A stretch of DNA of 64,000 bases from Streptomyces sp. SID486 (GTDB lineage: Bacteria; Actinomycetota; Actinomycetes; Streptomycetales; Streptomycetaceae), in the NCBI RefSeq assembly GCF_009865385.1, contig NZ_WWJT01000317.1, positions 30,256 to 94,255 of the forward strand. The letters run 5' to 3'. The notes under the pieces are model-generated. The model searched no databases. It saw only the letters and a list, made by a program, of their open reading frames with translations, and was not told the DNA's origin. A program made the translations under genes and the position numbers. Positions 55,868 through 64,000 of the stretch are shown here, piece after piece. How positions within the stretch are numbered: position 1 is the first letter of the stretch; every line of letters starts with the position of its first letter.

Positions 55868-56121
55868 GCCTCAACGCGACCCTGGACATCGTCGTACGGG
55901 CCCTGGCCGGGCAGGCGGGCGTCGCCGAAGGGTCCATCGACCCCGGCAAGCCGATCTCGGCCGTGCCGGGCATCGAGTCCGTCAAGGCGCTGCGCGCCAT
56001 CACCGAGATCGAGGACGAGTGCGACGTCGTCATCCCCGACGACTTCCTCTTCGAGTCCGCGACCGTCCGCGAGCTCGCCGACTTCGTGGCCGGGCTGGCG
56101 CGGGAAGGCAGCGCCATATGA
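55864..56121 (+). CDS. Acyl carrier protein 1
   Basis: An 85-aa free-standing carrier protein. The phosphopantetheine attachment serine is in PGIESVKALR (the usual DS is ES here). It is acidic with helices II-III as expected (EIEDECDVVIPDDFLFE). It overlaps the FAAL gene upstream (GTGA) and the transglutaminase-like gene downstream (ATGA). It is the likely acceptor of the FAAL product and is activated by the PPTase at 48658. Confidence 0.9.
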   Translation: MSLNATLDIVVRALAGQAGVAEGSIDPGKPISAVPGIESVKALRAITEIEDECDVVIPDDFLFESATVRELADFVAGLAREGSAI

Positions 56122-57137
56122 GCGTGGAGACCGCTGCACCGCACGCGCTGCTCGGCGCGCTCGACCGGTTCCGGGTCGCGCCGGCGGACGTCGCCCGCTA
56201 CGACACCGACACCGCCACCGCGGCCCGCGCCCTGCGCGCCGCGCCGGAACAGGTCGCCAGGCTCGCGGCCGAGGGGCTGCCGCACGTGGTCGACTCCGCG
56301 CGCGGGCCGCTGTTCGACTACGACGATCTGATGAACATCGGCATGTTCTGCGGGACCGGCCAGACGGTGCCCGAGCTGGGCCTGCGCTTCCTGATGCGGT
56401 TCGCCGCCTCGCCGCGGGCCAGCTGGTTCGCGCCGCGGGACTGGGAGATCGGCGTGCACCCGTCCCGCACCGCCGGCGGCGAGGGTGCGGAGGCCCCCGC
56501 CGCGGACGCGGACCTGCCGGCGCTGACCGTACGGGTTCCCGACCTGTCCGCACCGGGCGTGCGGCTGCTGGACGGCGGGCCGTTCGACGAGCCGCTGCGC
56601 GCCGACGGCTACCAGGCGGCCATCCGGCTGACCGGCGCCGAGCACACGGTGCGCGACCCGCGCATCCACGAGGTCTGGGCCGAGGTCGTGGACGGCCTCG
56701 CCTCCCACCGTGTCGTCTACCAGACGGTGCCCGAGCCGCTGCGTGCCGATCACCACCGGGCCTGGGGGCTGGGCATGGCCGACTGCGTGGTGGCCTCGCG
56801 GCTGCTCGCCGACCGGCTGCGCGCGGCGGGTATGGAGGCCACCGCCCGGCGCGGCTATCTGCTCGGGCTGTTCGGCAGCGACCACGCGTGGTGCGACGTC
56901 GTCGAGGACGGCGTGCACAAGTCGCTCGACCCGGTGTTCGCGTTCGTCTCGACCGTCGGGGACGCGCGCGGCGTCGCCCAGTCGCCCGAGTTCGCCGCCG
57001 CCTGCTTCGGCAGCCGCTTCAACCGGCTGCTGCCGTGCCGTACGGACAGCGCCGAACCGCTCGTGTACTTCGACGGCGAACCCGCGCCCTACTGGGCGAT
57101 GGTCGGCGTCGGCGCCCGCCCGAGGAGGACCGTATGA
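56118..57137 (+). CDS. Transglutaminase-like protein between two ACP genes
   Basis: A 339-aa soluble protein. The C-terminal half shows a transglutaminase/cysteine-protease-like triad: Cys223 in GMADCVVAS at a helix start, His256 in GSDHAWCDV, and Asp271 in KSLDPVF. The N-terminal ~140 residues match nothing that I recognise. Transglutaminase homologues in other clusters, for example AdmF of andrimid, form amide bonds between two carrier-bound acyl groups. The position between two ACP genes, with ATGA overlaps on both sides, fits such a role here. A peptidase-like or transacylase role is the alternative. Confidence 0.72.
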   Translation: MSVETAAPHALLGALDRFRVAPADVARYDTDTATAARALRAAPEQVARLAAEGLPHVVDSARGPLFDYDDLMNIGMFCGTGQTVPELGLRFLMRFAASPRASWFAPRDWEIGVHPSRTAGGEGAEAPAADADLPALTVRVPDLSAPGVRLLDGGPFDEPLRADGYQAAIRLTGAEHTVRDPRIHEVWAEVVDGLASHRVVYQTVPEPLRADHHRAWGLGMADCVVASRLLADRLRAAGMEATARRGYLLGLFGSDHAWCDVVEDGVHKSLDPVFAFVSTVGDARGVAQSPEFAAACFGSRFNRLLPCRTDSAEPLVYFDGEPAPYWAMVGVGARPRRTV

Positions 57138-57385
57138 CCGCCGCCGTGAGGACGACCCTGGACACCGTGCGCACCCTGATCAAGGGCAGCCTCGAACACC
57201 CCGCCCTGCTGGACCGGCTGGGCGACGAGGAGGACTTCGCGCGGGCGGGCATCGGCTCGGGCGAACTGATCCGGATCGCGCTGAGCCTGGAGGACGAGCT
57301 GGGCCGGCCGCTGCAGGACGAGGAACTGCTCGGGCTCACCTCGGTGCGCGCCGTCGCCTCCCTGATCGGGGCGGAGGCGAACTGA
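57134..57385 (+). CDS. Acyl carrier protein 2
   Basis: An 83-aa carrier protein with the attachment serine in AGIGSGELIRIAL, a non-standard GS in place of DS. Helix II follows as usual, then EDELGRPLQDEELLG. It overlaps the transglutaminase-like gene (ATGA) and is 1 nt from ligase 3. It differs clearly from ACP1, so the two likely carry different acyl groups. Confidence 0.87.
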   Translation: MTAAVRTTLDTVRTLIKGSLEHPALLDRLGDEEDFARAGIGSGELIRIALSLEDELGRPLQDEELLGLTSVRAVASLIGAEAN

Positions 57386-57386
57386 C

Positions 57387-58904
57387 ATGTGGCTCAACCA
57401 TGTGGTGCGCCGCGGCCTCGACCGGGATCCCGACGCGCTCGCCCTGCGCGACGGCCGGCGCGACGTCAGCTGGCGCACCCTGCACCGCGACGTGCGGGCC
57501 CTGGCGTGCCGGCTGCGTCACGACACGCTGCCCGGCAGCCGGGTGCTGGTGCTCAGCGGCAACCGGGTCGAGGTGCTGGAGACGTATCTCGCCTGCGCCG
57601 CCGCGGGTCTGGTCGCGGTGCCGGTCAACCCGGCGCTGACCGACCCGGAGATCGGCGCGATCATGGAGTCCGTCGAGCCGTCCGCGGCGGTCGCCGAGGA
57701 GGCGTACGCGGCGCGGCTGGCCGACCTCTATCCCGGGCTGCCCGTCACCGACATCGCCGGTCTGCCCGGGCTCCCCGACGAGGAGGCGGAGTTCGCCGGT
57801 GAGCCGGGCAGCGGCATGGCCGACCCGGTGCTCGTCCTGCACACCTCGGCGACCACCGGCCGGGCCAAGGGCGTGGTGGTCGACCAGCGTTCGCTGCAGA
57901 TCAACGCGCTGTCCTGGCTCGCCGACGTCCGCCCGGAACCCGGCACCGTGTTCCTGAACGCGGGGCCGCTGTTCCACGGCAGCGTCGTGATCGCCCTGGA
58001 CCACCTGGCGGCCGGCGGCACGGTCTGCGTCCTGGACCGGTTCACCCCGCAGGGCTGCCTGGCCGCCCTGGAGCGCTGGGAGGTGGAGCACGCCTTCCTC
58101 GTGCCGTCCATGGTGCGGCTGCTGCTGCAGACCAAGGGCCTGGCCGGGACCGACCTGTCCCGGCTGCGGCTGCTGCTGCACGGGGCCGCCCCGATGCCCG
58201 CGGAACTGGCCCGCGAGGCAGCGGAACGGCTCGGGGTCGAGCTGCAGACCATCTTCGGGATCACCGAGGGCGGCGGCCCCGTCCTCACGTCGCGTCCCGG
58301 CACCCCGGCCGGCGAACCGCCGGTGCCCGGAGCCGTGTGCGTGGGCGTGCCGATGCTGGGCGCCGGGCTGCGCGTCACCGACGGTGAGGGGCGGGAGGTG
58401 CCCAGGGGCGTCGTCGGCGAGATCCAGGTGAGCGGCGACGGCCTGATGCAGACCTACTGGAAGAACCCGGAGGCCACCGCCGACGTGCTGCGCGACGGCT
58501 GGCTCAACACGCACGACCTGGGCTGCGTCGACGACGCGGGCCGGGTGTGGGTCGTGGACCGCCGCAACGACCTGATCCTGCGCGGCGGGCAGAACGTGTA
58601 CCCGGCCGAGATCGAGCACGTGCTGCGGCAGTCCCCGAACGTCGCCGACGTGGTCGTCGTGCCGCTGCCGTCGGACCTGTGGGGCCAGACCCCCGTGGCG
58701 TTCGTCCAGCCGGTGACGGCCGACCGGTTCGACCCGGCGGAGCTGCTGGAGCTGTGTGTCGACGGGCTCGCCGCCTACAAACGCCCCACCCATTTCCTGC
58801 CCCTGGAGCGCATCCCGCGCAATCCGGCGGGCAAGGCCCTGCGCGCCGACCTGCGCGAGACCGCCCGCACGACGCTCACCGCCGACAGGGAGCAGACCGT
58901 ATGA
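57387..58904 (+). CDS. Acyl-CoA synthetase-type ligase (ligase 3)
   Basis: A 505-aa ANL enzyme closest in pattern to CoA ligases of short or aromatic acids: FGITEGGGP, GWLNTHDLG, RRNDLILRGGQNVYPAEIE, and the final lysine RNPAGKALR. The P-loop is unusual: HTSATTGRAKGV replaces the first glycine and the proline of SGTTGxPKG, which may slow ATP use or mark a special substrate. Located directly after ACP2, it may load that protein or make an acyl-CoA for the dehydrogenase downstream. Its stop overlaps the diiron gene (ATGA). Confidence 0.87.
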   Translation: MWLNHVVRRGLDRDPDALALRDGRRDVSWRTLHRDVRALACRLRHDTLPGSRVLVLSGNRVEVLETYLACAAAGLVAVPVNPALTDPEIGAIMESVEPSAAVAEEAYAARLADLYPGLPVTDIAGLPGLPDEEAEFAGEPGSGMADPVLVLHTSATTGRAKGVVVDQRSLQINALSWLADVRPEPGTVFLNAGPLFHGSVVIALDHLAAGGTVCVLDRFTPQGCLAALERWEVEHAFLVPSMVRLLLQTKGLAGTDLSRLRLLLHGAAPMPAELAREAAERLGVELQTIFGITEGGGPVLTSRPGTPAGEPPVPGAVCVGVPMLGAGLRVTDGEGREVPRGVVGEIQVSGDGLMQTYWKNPEATADVLRDGWLNTHDLGCVDDAGRVWVVDRRNDLILRGGQNVYPAEIEHVLRQSPNVADVVVVPLPSDLWGQTPVAFVQPVTADRFDPAELLELCVDGLAAYKRPTHFLPLERIPRNPAGKALRADLRETARTTLTADREQTV

Positions 58905-60085
58905 CCACCGCCGATTACACCCGTCCCGAGGTACTGACGGACCTCGCCGGACAGTGGGCCGTCCCGGTCCACGGCAACGCCGTGATCCAGTGGGACTACG
59001 ACCAGCGCAACGACAAGCTCGTACGGCTGTACAAGCAGGGCAAGCAGCGTCAGTGGGACATGGACGAGCGGCTGGACTGGGACCACGAGGTGGACCCGGA
59101 CGACCCGCTGGGCCTGCCCGACGAGTTCATCTCGATCGCCGGCTCCAAGCTGTGGGACCGGCTGCCCGAGAGCGAGCGGCGCGTCGTGCGCCGGCACAGC
59201 AGCGGCTGGCTGTACTCGCAGTTCCTGCACTCCGAGCAGGCCGCGCTGATCGCGGTCGGCAAGATCCTGCTCACCGTCGAGGACCTGGACTCCAAGCTGT
59301 ACGCGGCCACCCAGCTGATGGACGAGGCCCGGCACGTGGAGGGCTTCAACCGCTTCCTGCACACCAAGATCGGCCTGCGCTACGGGCTGTCGCCGTCGAT
59401 CTCCGCGATGTTCGAGCACGCGATGCGCGAACCGCGCTGGGACTTCGGCGTGCTGGCGGCCCACATCCTGGTCGAGAACATGGGCCTGGCCACCTTCGGG
59501 GTGCACCGCGAGCGGCTGAAGGACCCGCTGGCCCGGGCGTTCAGCGCGTACGTCGCCCGGGACGAGGCCCGGCACGTCGCCTTCGGCCGGCTGCTGCTGC
59601 GCGCCTACTACCCGCAGCTGTCCGAGGCGGAGCTGCGGGAGCGCGAGGACTTCGTCGTCGAGGGCTGCTGGGCGCTGCGCGACCGGTACGTGGACGACGA
59701 GATCTGGAACACGCTCGGGTACGGCGAGGAGGCCATCAAGGCGTCCCGGCGCTCGCCCGCCAAGCGGGAGTTCCGGCGCCTGGTGTTCATGCGGATCGTG
59801 CCCGGCCTGAAGGAGATCGGGATGTTCGGGCCGCGCGTGCAGGAGGCGCTGGCCAAGATGGGCGTCCTCGGCTTCCAGGAGGTCGACGAGGAGGCGCTGC
59901 GCGCGCTGGACGACAAGGCCGCCGTCGACGCCCTCACCCAGCACGAGATGGAGCTGCGCCGCCGCGACATCCAGCAGGTGGTCGACCTGGGCAGCGCCCG
60001 TCCGCTGGACGATGCCGGTCCGCTGGACGATGCCGGTCCGCTGGGCAGCGCAGGTCCGCTGGACGGCGCCGTCCCCGCCCCGTGA
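58901..60085 (+). CDS. Ferritin-like diiron oxygenase
   Basis: A 394-aa protein with a complete diiron ligand set: Glu112, Glu142/His145 (DEARH), Glu192, Glu222/His225 (second DEARH). The spacing is as in ribonucleotide-reductase R2-like and AurF-type oxygenases. It probably hydroxylates, desaturates or N-oxygenates an ACP- or CoA-bound intermediate. Which reaction cannot be told from the sequence. The last ~25 residues are a repeat tail, (P-L-D-D-A-G)n, encoded by near-identical 18-nt units at about 60001-60070. It overlaps ligase 3 (ATGA). Confidence 0.85.
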   Translation: MTTADYTRPEVLTDLAGQWAVPVHGNAVIQWDYDQRNDKLVRLYKQGKQRQWDMDERLDWDHEVDPDDPLGLPDEFISIAGSKLWDRLPESERRVVRRHSSGWLYSQFLHSEQAALIAVGKILLTVEDLDSKLYAATQLMDEARHVEGFNRFLHTKIGLRYGLSPSISAMFEHAMREPRWDFGVLAAHILVENMGLATFGVHRERLKDPLARAFSAYVARDEARHVAFGRLLLRAYYPQLSEAELREREDFVVEGCWALRDRYVDDEIWNTLGYGEEAIKASRRSPAKREFRRLVFMRIVPGLKEIGMFGPRVQEALAKMGVLGFQEVDEEALRALDDKAAVDALTQHEMELRRRDIQQVVDLGSARPLDDAGPLDDAGPLGSAGPLDGAVPAP

Positions 60086-60192
60086 GCCGGGCCGCCGCCG
60101 CCCCGGAGCAATCCCCCGTCTCCGGACCGGCGGCGGCCCACCCCGCCCGGCCCCTGTTCACCGTCCATCGCCGAAATGCCGGAGATGTCAGC

Positions 60193-60720
60193 ATGCTCGA
60201 AACCACACCGCCGCCCACTCGTCCCTCCCGGTTGCGCGGGCTCGCGCCGGCCGGCGCGGACACCCGGGGCCGCCGGGTGCTCGCCGGACTGGCCGACGGC
60301 ACGGTGGCCGACCCGCCGGCGGCCCACACCCTCGCCCTGCCACCCGCGACCTCCTGGCTGCCGGGCCTGATCACCTGTGAGACCGCGTTCGCGGAGCAGC
60401 TCACCCTCACCCCCGGGGTGGTCTTCGGCGGCTGGATCGCCTGCCTGGTCGACCACTTCGCCGGGCTGGTCATGCTGTCCGCGCTGCCGGACGGCTCCGG
60501 TTTCCTCACCGCCGGTCTGTCCGTCGACTACCACGCCCCGCTGGTACCCGGACCGGTCAGCATCGAGACGGAGCTGACCAGTTGCTCCACCCGGCGCGCC
60601 GTCGCCGAGGTCCGCTTCGTGCAGCACGGCGTCCGCGCCTGCACCGGCACCGTCGAGCAGATCATCCACCGCACGGCGCCCGCCGCGGCCGGCGCGGGAC
60701 GGGGTGAGCGGGATGCGTGA
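60193..60720 (+). CDS. Hotdog-fold thioesterase (PaaI/4HBT-like)
   Basis: A 175-aa hotdog protein. The core is visible as FGGWIACLVDHFAGLVML (helix with Asp) and LTAGLSVDYHAPL. It should release an acyl group from CoA or ACP. ATG 60193 has GGAG 8 nt upstream. A GTG at 60082 that overlaps the diiron stop (GTGA) is also in frame and would add 37 residues that do not look like the fold. The stop lies inside the start of the next gene. Confidence 0.82.
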   Translation: MLETTPPPTRPSRLRGLAPAGADTRGRRVLAGLADGTVADPPAAHTLALPPATSWLPGLITCETAFAEQLTLTPGVVFGGWIACLVDHFAGLVMLSALPDGSGFLTAGLSVDYHAPLVPGPVSIETELTSCSTRRAVAEVRFVQHGVRACTGTVEQIIHRTAPAAAGAGRGERDA

Positions 60721-61855
60721 GAGCGAACTCACCCAGGAGCACCGCGACTTCCAGGCGATGGTGCGGGACTTCGTGGAGCGGGAGATCGTGCCGCACCACG
60801 ACGGCTGGGAGCGGGCCGGCCTGGTGGACCGCGAGGTGTGGCGGCACGCCGGGAAGCTCGGCCTGCTCGGCATCGACGTCCCGGAGGAGTACGGCGGCGC
60901 CGGCGTCCGCGACTTCCGCTACCAGGCCATCATCAGCGAGGAGGTCATGCGCGTCGGCGCGACCGGCATCGGCTTCGCGCTGCACAACGACGTCGTCGCG
61001 CCCTACCTGCTCGATCTCGCCACCGACGAGCAGAAGCGGCGCTGGCTGCCGGGCTTCTGCTCGGGTGAGCTGATCACCGCGATCGCGATGACCGAGCCGG
61101 AGGCCGGCAGCGATCTGCAGGCCATCCGCACCACCGCCCGGCCCGAGGGCGACACGTACGTCCTCAACGGGGCCAAGACGTTCATCACCAACGGCATCCT
61201 CGCGGACCTGGTGATCGTGGTGGCCCGCACCCAGCCCGGCCGGGGCAGCCGCGGGCTGAGCCTGCTGGTGGTGGAGCGCGACATGCCCGGCTTCACCCGG
61301 GGCCGCAAGCTGGAGAAGATCGGCATGGCGGCGCAGGACACCGCCGAGCTGTTCTTCGACGACGTCCGGGTCCCGGCCGCCAACGTCCTCGGCCGGCCCG
61401 GCCGGGCCTTCCTGCACCTGGCGGCCAACCTGCCGCAGGAGCGGCTGGGCATCGCCGCGTACGCGGTGGCCGCAGCGGAGACCGCGTTCGCGCAGACCCT
61501 CGAGTACTGCAGGAGCCGGGTCGCCTTCGGGCAGCCGATCGGCGCCTTCCAGCACGTGCGCTTCGAACTGGCCGAGATGGCCACCGAGCTGGACGTCGCC
61601 CGCACCTACGTCGACCGGGCGATCGCCGAGCACAACGCGGGCCGGCTCGACGCGGTGGCCGCCGCGAAGGCCAAGTGGTGGGCCACCGACGTGCAGCGCC
61701 GGGTGCTCGACCGCTGCGTCCAACTGCACGGCGGCTACGGCTACATGCGGGAGACCCCGGTGGCCAAGGCGTTCGTCGACAACCGGGTGCACCCCATCTA
61801 CGGCGGCACGAACGAGATCATGAAAGAGATCATCGGCCGCGATCTCGGCGTGTGA
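60713..61855 (+). CDS. Acyl-CoA dehydrogenase family protein
   Basis: A 380-aa FAD enzyme of the ACAD family. It has the flavin/substrate segments AIAMTEPEAGSDLQAI and KTFITNG, and the C-terminal catalytic Glu368 in YGGTNEIMKE. It should introduce an alpha,beta double bond in an acyl thioester. In this setting the thioester may be on ACP instead of CoA, as in other ACP-bound ACADs. ATG 60713 overlaps the thioesterase; a GTG at 60704 is an alternative. A 145-nt C-rich gap with repeats follows before the oxidoreductase. Confidence 0.92.
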   Translation: MRESELTQEHRDFQAMVRDFVEREIVPHHDGWERAGLVDREVWRHAGKLGLLGIDVPEEYGGAGVRDFRYQAIISEEVMRVGATGIGFALHNDVVAPYLLDLATDEQKRRWLPGFCSGELITAIAMTEPEAGSDLQAIRTTARPEGDTYVLNGAKTFITNGILADLVIVVARTQPGRGSRGLSLLVVERDMPGFTRGRKLEKIGMAAQDTAELFFDDVRVPAANVLGRPGRAFLHLAANLPQERLGIAAYAVAAAETAFAQTLEYCRSRVAFGQPIGAFQHVRFELAEMATELDVARTYVDRAIAEHNAGRLDAVAAAKAKWWATDVQRRVLDRCVQLHGGYGYMRETPVAKAFVDNRVHPIYGGTNEIMKEIIGRDLGV

Positions 61856-61881
61856 CCGCGAGCGGCGCGCCCCTGTCGCGC

Positions 61882-61965
61882 CCCGGCACACCCGCGCCCC
61901 GGCACCCCGCGGCCCGGCACACCCGCGCCCCGGCACGCCCGCGGTCCCGGCTCCCCGAGGAGCCG
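61882..61965 (+). repeat. C-rich direct repeat and small hairpin in the ACAD-oxidoreductase gap
   Basis: A 31-nt repeat starting CCCGGCACACCCGCG occurs at 61882 and 61913. CGGCTCC-CCGA-GGAGCCG (61948-61965) forms a perfect 7-bp hairpin. This is the only long gap in the operon and might reduce read-through. Confidence 0.6.
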
Positions 61966-62000
61966 TGCGGGCCCCACTTCCCAGCGAAACGGATACGCCT

Positions 62001-64000
62001 GTGAGCGAAAGGCAGCTCGAAGTCTGCGTCATCGGTGCCGGCCCCCGGGGTCTGTCGGTCCTGGAGCGGCTGTGCGCCGACGCCCGTGAACACACGCCGG
62101 ACACGAAGGTCGTGGTGCACGTCGTCGACCCGTGCCCGCCCGGCGCCGGCCGGGTGTGGCGCACCGACCAGTCGCACCACCTGCTGATGAACACCGTCGC
62201 CTCGCAGGTCACCCTGTTCACCGACGCGAGCGTGGAGATGGAGGGCGTCCTCGCGCCCGGCCCGAGCCTGTACGAGTGGGCGCGGGGCGTCGCGCTGCTG
62301 GGCGAACCCGCGGCCGACGGCGGCAGACCGGACGACCAGGTGCTGGCCGAGGCACGCGACCTGACACCGGACTCCTATCCGACGCGCGCGTTCTACGGCC
62401 ACTACCTGCGGTGGGTGTTCGGGCGGGTCGTCCGTACGGCCCCGGAGCACGTCAGCGTCACCGTCCACCCGCTGCGCGCGGTGCGGCTGCAGGACCGGCC
62501 GGACGGCCGCCAGTGCGTCACGCTGGCCAACGGCACCCGCATCGACGGCCTGGACGCGGTGGTCATGGCCCAGGGCCATCTGCCGGTGCGGCCGAGCGGC
62601 ACCGAGCAGCGGCTGGCCTCCTTCGCCCGCCGGCACGCCCTGGCCTACGTGCCGCCCGCCAACCCGGCCGACCTGGACCTGTCGCGGCCGGCACCGGGCG
62701 AGAAGGTCGCGCTGCGCGGCCTCGGCCTGACCTTCTTCGACCACATGGCACTGCTCACCGTGGGCCGCGGCGGCACGTTCGCACGCGACGGCGACGGGCT
62801 GCTGGTCTACCGCCCCTCGGGCCGTGAACCCGTGCTGTACGCGGGTTCGCGCCGGGGGGTGCCGTACCACTCCCGGGGCCGTAACCAGAAGGGCGCGCAC
62901 GGCCGCCACGAGCCGTTGCTGCTCACCCCGGCGAAGGTCGCCGAACTGCGGGAGCGCGCCGGCCGGGGCGGGCTCGACTTCGAGCGCGACCTGTGGCCGC
63001 TGGTCGCCAAGGAGGTCGAGACCGTCTACTACACGACGCTGCTGGCCTATCGTCAGGGCGCCCGGGCGGCGGAGCGGTTCCGCGCCGCGACCCTCGCGAC
63101 CGGCAGGCAGTCCGCCGAGGAGGCGGCCGTGCTGGCGGCGTTCGGCTTCGAGGAGGCCGACCGCTGGGACTGGCAGCACATCGCCCGGCCGTACGGCGAA
63201 CGGGTCTTCTCGCATCCCGCGCAGTGGCGGTCGTGGCTGCTGGACACGCTGCGCCTGGACCTGGCCGAGTCCGAACTCGGCAATGTCGACGGCCCCGTGA
63301 AGGCCGCGCTCGACGTGCTGCGGGACCTGCGCAACGAGGTCCGGCTCGTCGTCGACCACGGCGGGCTGACCGGCCGTTCGTACCGTGAGCACCTGGACCG
63401 CTGGTACACACCGCTCAACGCGTTCCTGTCCATCGGGCCGCCGCCGAGCCGCATCGAGGAGATGGCGGCGCTGATGGAGGCGGGCGTGCTGCACGTCCTC
63501 GGCCCCGGCATGCGGGTACGGGAGGACGAGTCGGCCGGGGTGTTCGTGGTCGACTCGGCCGCGGTGCCCGGCTCCCGCACCGAGGTGACCGCGCTGGTGG
63601 AGGCACGGCTGCCCGAGCCGGACCTGCGCCGGACCACGGACCCGCTGCTGAGCCACCTGGCCGCCACCGGCCAGTGCCGCCCCTTCACCCTGCCCGACCC
63701 CGTGCACGGTGCCTACGAGACCGGCGGCCTGGCCGTCACCCCGCGCCCCTACCACCTGGTGGCGGCCGACGGCCGCCCCCATCCGCGCCGGTTCGCCTAC
63801 GGCGTGCCGACCGAGTCGGTCCACTGGGTGACGGCGGCCGGGGTCCGGCCCGGGGTGAACTCGGTGACGCTGGGCGACTCGGACGCGATCGCGCTGGCGG
63901 TCCTGGGCCTGGCCGCACCGGCACCGGTCGCCCCGGGCGTCGGGAGGCGGGAGCCCGCCTCCGTGGCACCGGGTGCGACCGCCCCCCGGCCGGCGGTGCC
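62001..64000 (+). CDS. FAD/NAD(P)-binding oxidoreductase (3' end outside window)
   Basis: At least 666 residues; no stop before the window ends. The N terminus has a Rossmann FAD motif VIGAGPRGLSVLERL, and the sequence follows the FAD-NAD(P)-binding family (PF13454 type), related to N-hydroxylating monooxygenases. A second dinucleotide-site-like segment is KVALRGLGLTFFDH. The last visible stretch is Pro/Ala-rich, so the end is probably near. The role is unknown; monooxygenation or N-hydroxylation is possible. GTG 62001 has only a weak GGAT upstream. It continues the biosynthetic operon. Confidence 0.85.
   Translation, partial: MSERQLEVCVIGAGPRGLSVLERLCADAREHTPDTKVVVHVVDPCPPGAGRVWRTDQSHHLLMNTVASQVTLFTDASVEMEGVLAPGPSLYEWARGVALLGEPAADGGRPDDQVLAEARDLTPDSYPTRAFYGHYLRWVFGRVVRTAPEHVSVTVHPLRAVRLQDRPDGRQCVTLANGTRIDGLDAVVMAQGHLPVRPSGTEQRLASFARRHALAYVPPANPADLDLSRPAPGEKVALRGLGLTFFDHMALLTVGRGGTFARDGDGLLVYRPSGREPVLYAGSRRGVPYHSRGRNQKGAHGRHEPLLLTPAKVAELRERAGRGGLDFERDLWPLVAKEVETVYYTTLLAYRQGARAAERFRAATLATGRQSAEEAAVLAAFGFEEADRWDWQHIARPYGERVFSHPAQWRSWLLDTLRLDLAESELGNVDGPVKAALDVLRDLRNEVRLVVDHGGLTGRSYREHLDRWYTPLNAFLSIGPPPSRIEEMAALMEAGVLHVLGPGMRVREDESAGVFVVDSAAVPGSRTEVTALVEARLPEPDLRRTTDPLLSHLAATGQCRPFTLPDPVHGAYETGGLAVTPRPYHLVAADGRPHPRRFAYGVPTESVHWVTAAGVRPGVNSVTLGDSDAIALAVLGLAAPAPVAPGVGRREPASVAPGATAPRPAV

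Overview
The window is high-GC actinobacterial chromosome, almost certainly Streptomyces. Codon third positions are nearly all G/C, GTG starts are common, ribosome sites are strong GGAGG types, and the order dxs - xylHGF - rok7B7 - ngcGFE ... acnA - XRE/murA matches, from memory, the S. coelicolor SCO6013 to SCO5998 neighbourhood. No rRNA, tRNA or CRISPR was seen.

Layout. (1) 1-10,452, minus strand: dxs (isoprenoid precursor), the xylose-type ABC operon xylF-xylG-xylH, the ROK regulator rok7B7, and an NgcEFG-type amino-sugar importer with a candidate DasR box in front of ngcE. Perfect hairpins separate the units. (2) 10,453-32,332: an accessory stretch inserted into this conserved neighbourhood. 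Two secreted GH92 alpha-mannosidases flank a polymorphic-toxin locus. That locus has a secreted three-LamG protein, a 2310-aa RHS/YD protein ending in a HINT domain plus an HNH-like tip, and an overlapping small gene that is the likely immunity protein. Behind it lie a decayed tyrosine integrase, a small zinc-binding hypothetical and a transposase scrap. Both GH92 upstream regions carry a GACAAC-GTTGTC-like dyad. (3) 32,333-46,690: a SpoIIE-type sensor phosphatase, a TetR/hydrolase operon diverging from a coupled small-ORF/DUF4287 pair over three 19-bp repeats, acnA with an iron-box-like site and an ATCTC-N6-GAGAT dyad, a repeat-bearing lipoprotein, an XRE-MurA fusion preceded by the same kind of dyad, an epoxide-hydrolase-like enzyme and an MMPL transporter. 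(4) 46,977-64,000: a probable specialised-metabolite cluster. On the minus strand are a class II DAHP synthase and an Sfp-type phosphopantetheinyl transferase. Next come two ECF-sigma/SRPBCC pairs related by duplication. A tightly coupled plus-strand operon follows: ligase, FAAL-like ligase, ACP, transglutaminase-like protein, ACP, ligase, diiron oxygenase, hotdog thioesterase, acyl-CoA dehydrogenase, and an FAD/NAD(P) oxidoreductase that runs off the window.

How it may work together. The cluster contains no NRPS or PKS module within the window. The gene set suggests free-standing ACP chemistry: FAAL and ligases load two carrier proteins activated by the PPTase, redox enzymes (diiron, ACAD, FAD) modify the tethered acyl groups, and the transglutaminase-like protein is the best candidate for joining or releasing them. 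DAHP synthase may raise shikimate-pathway flux. The product is not identified. This operon and the toxin-immunity locus are the two most interesting systems here.
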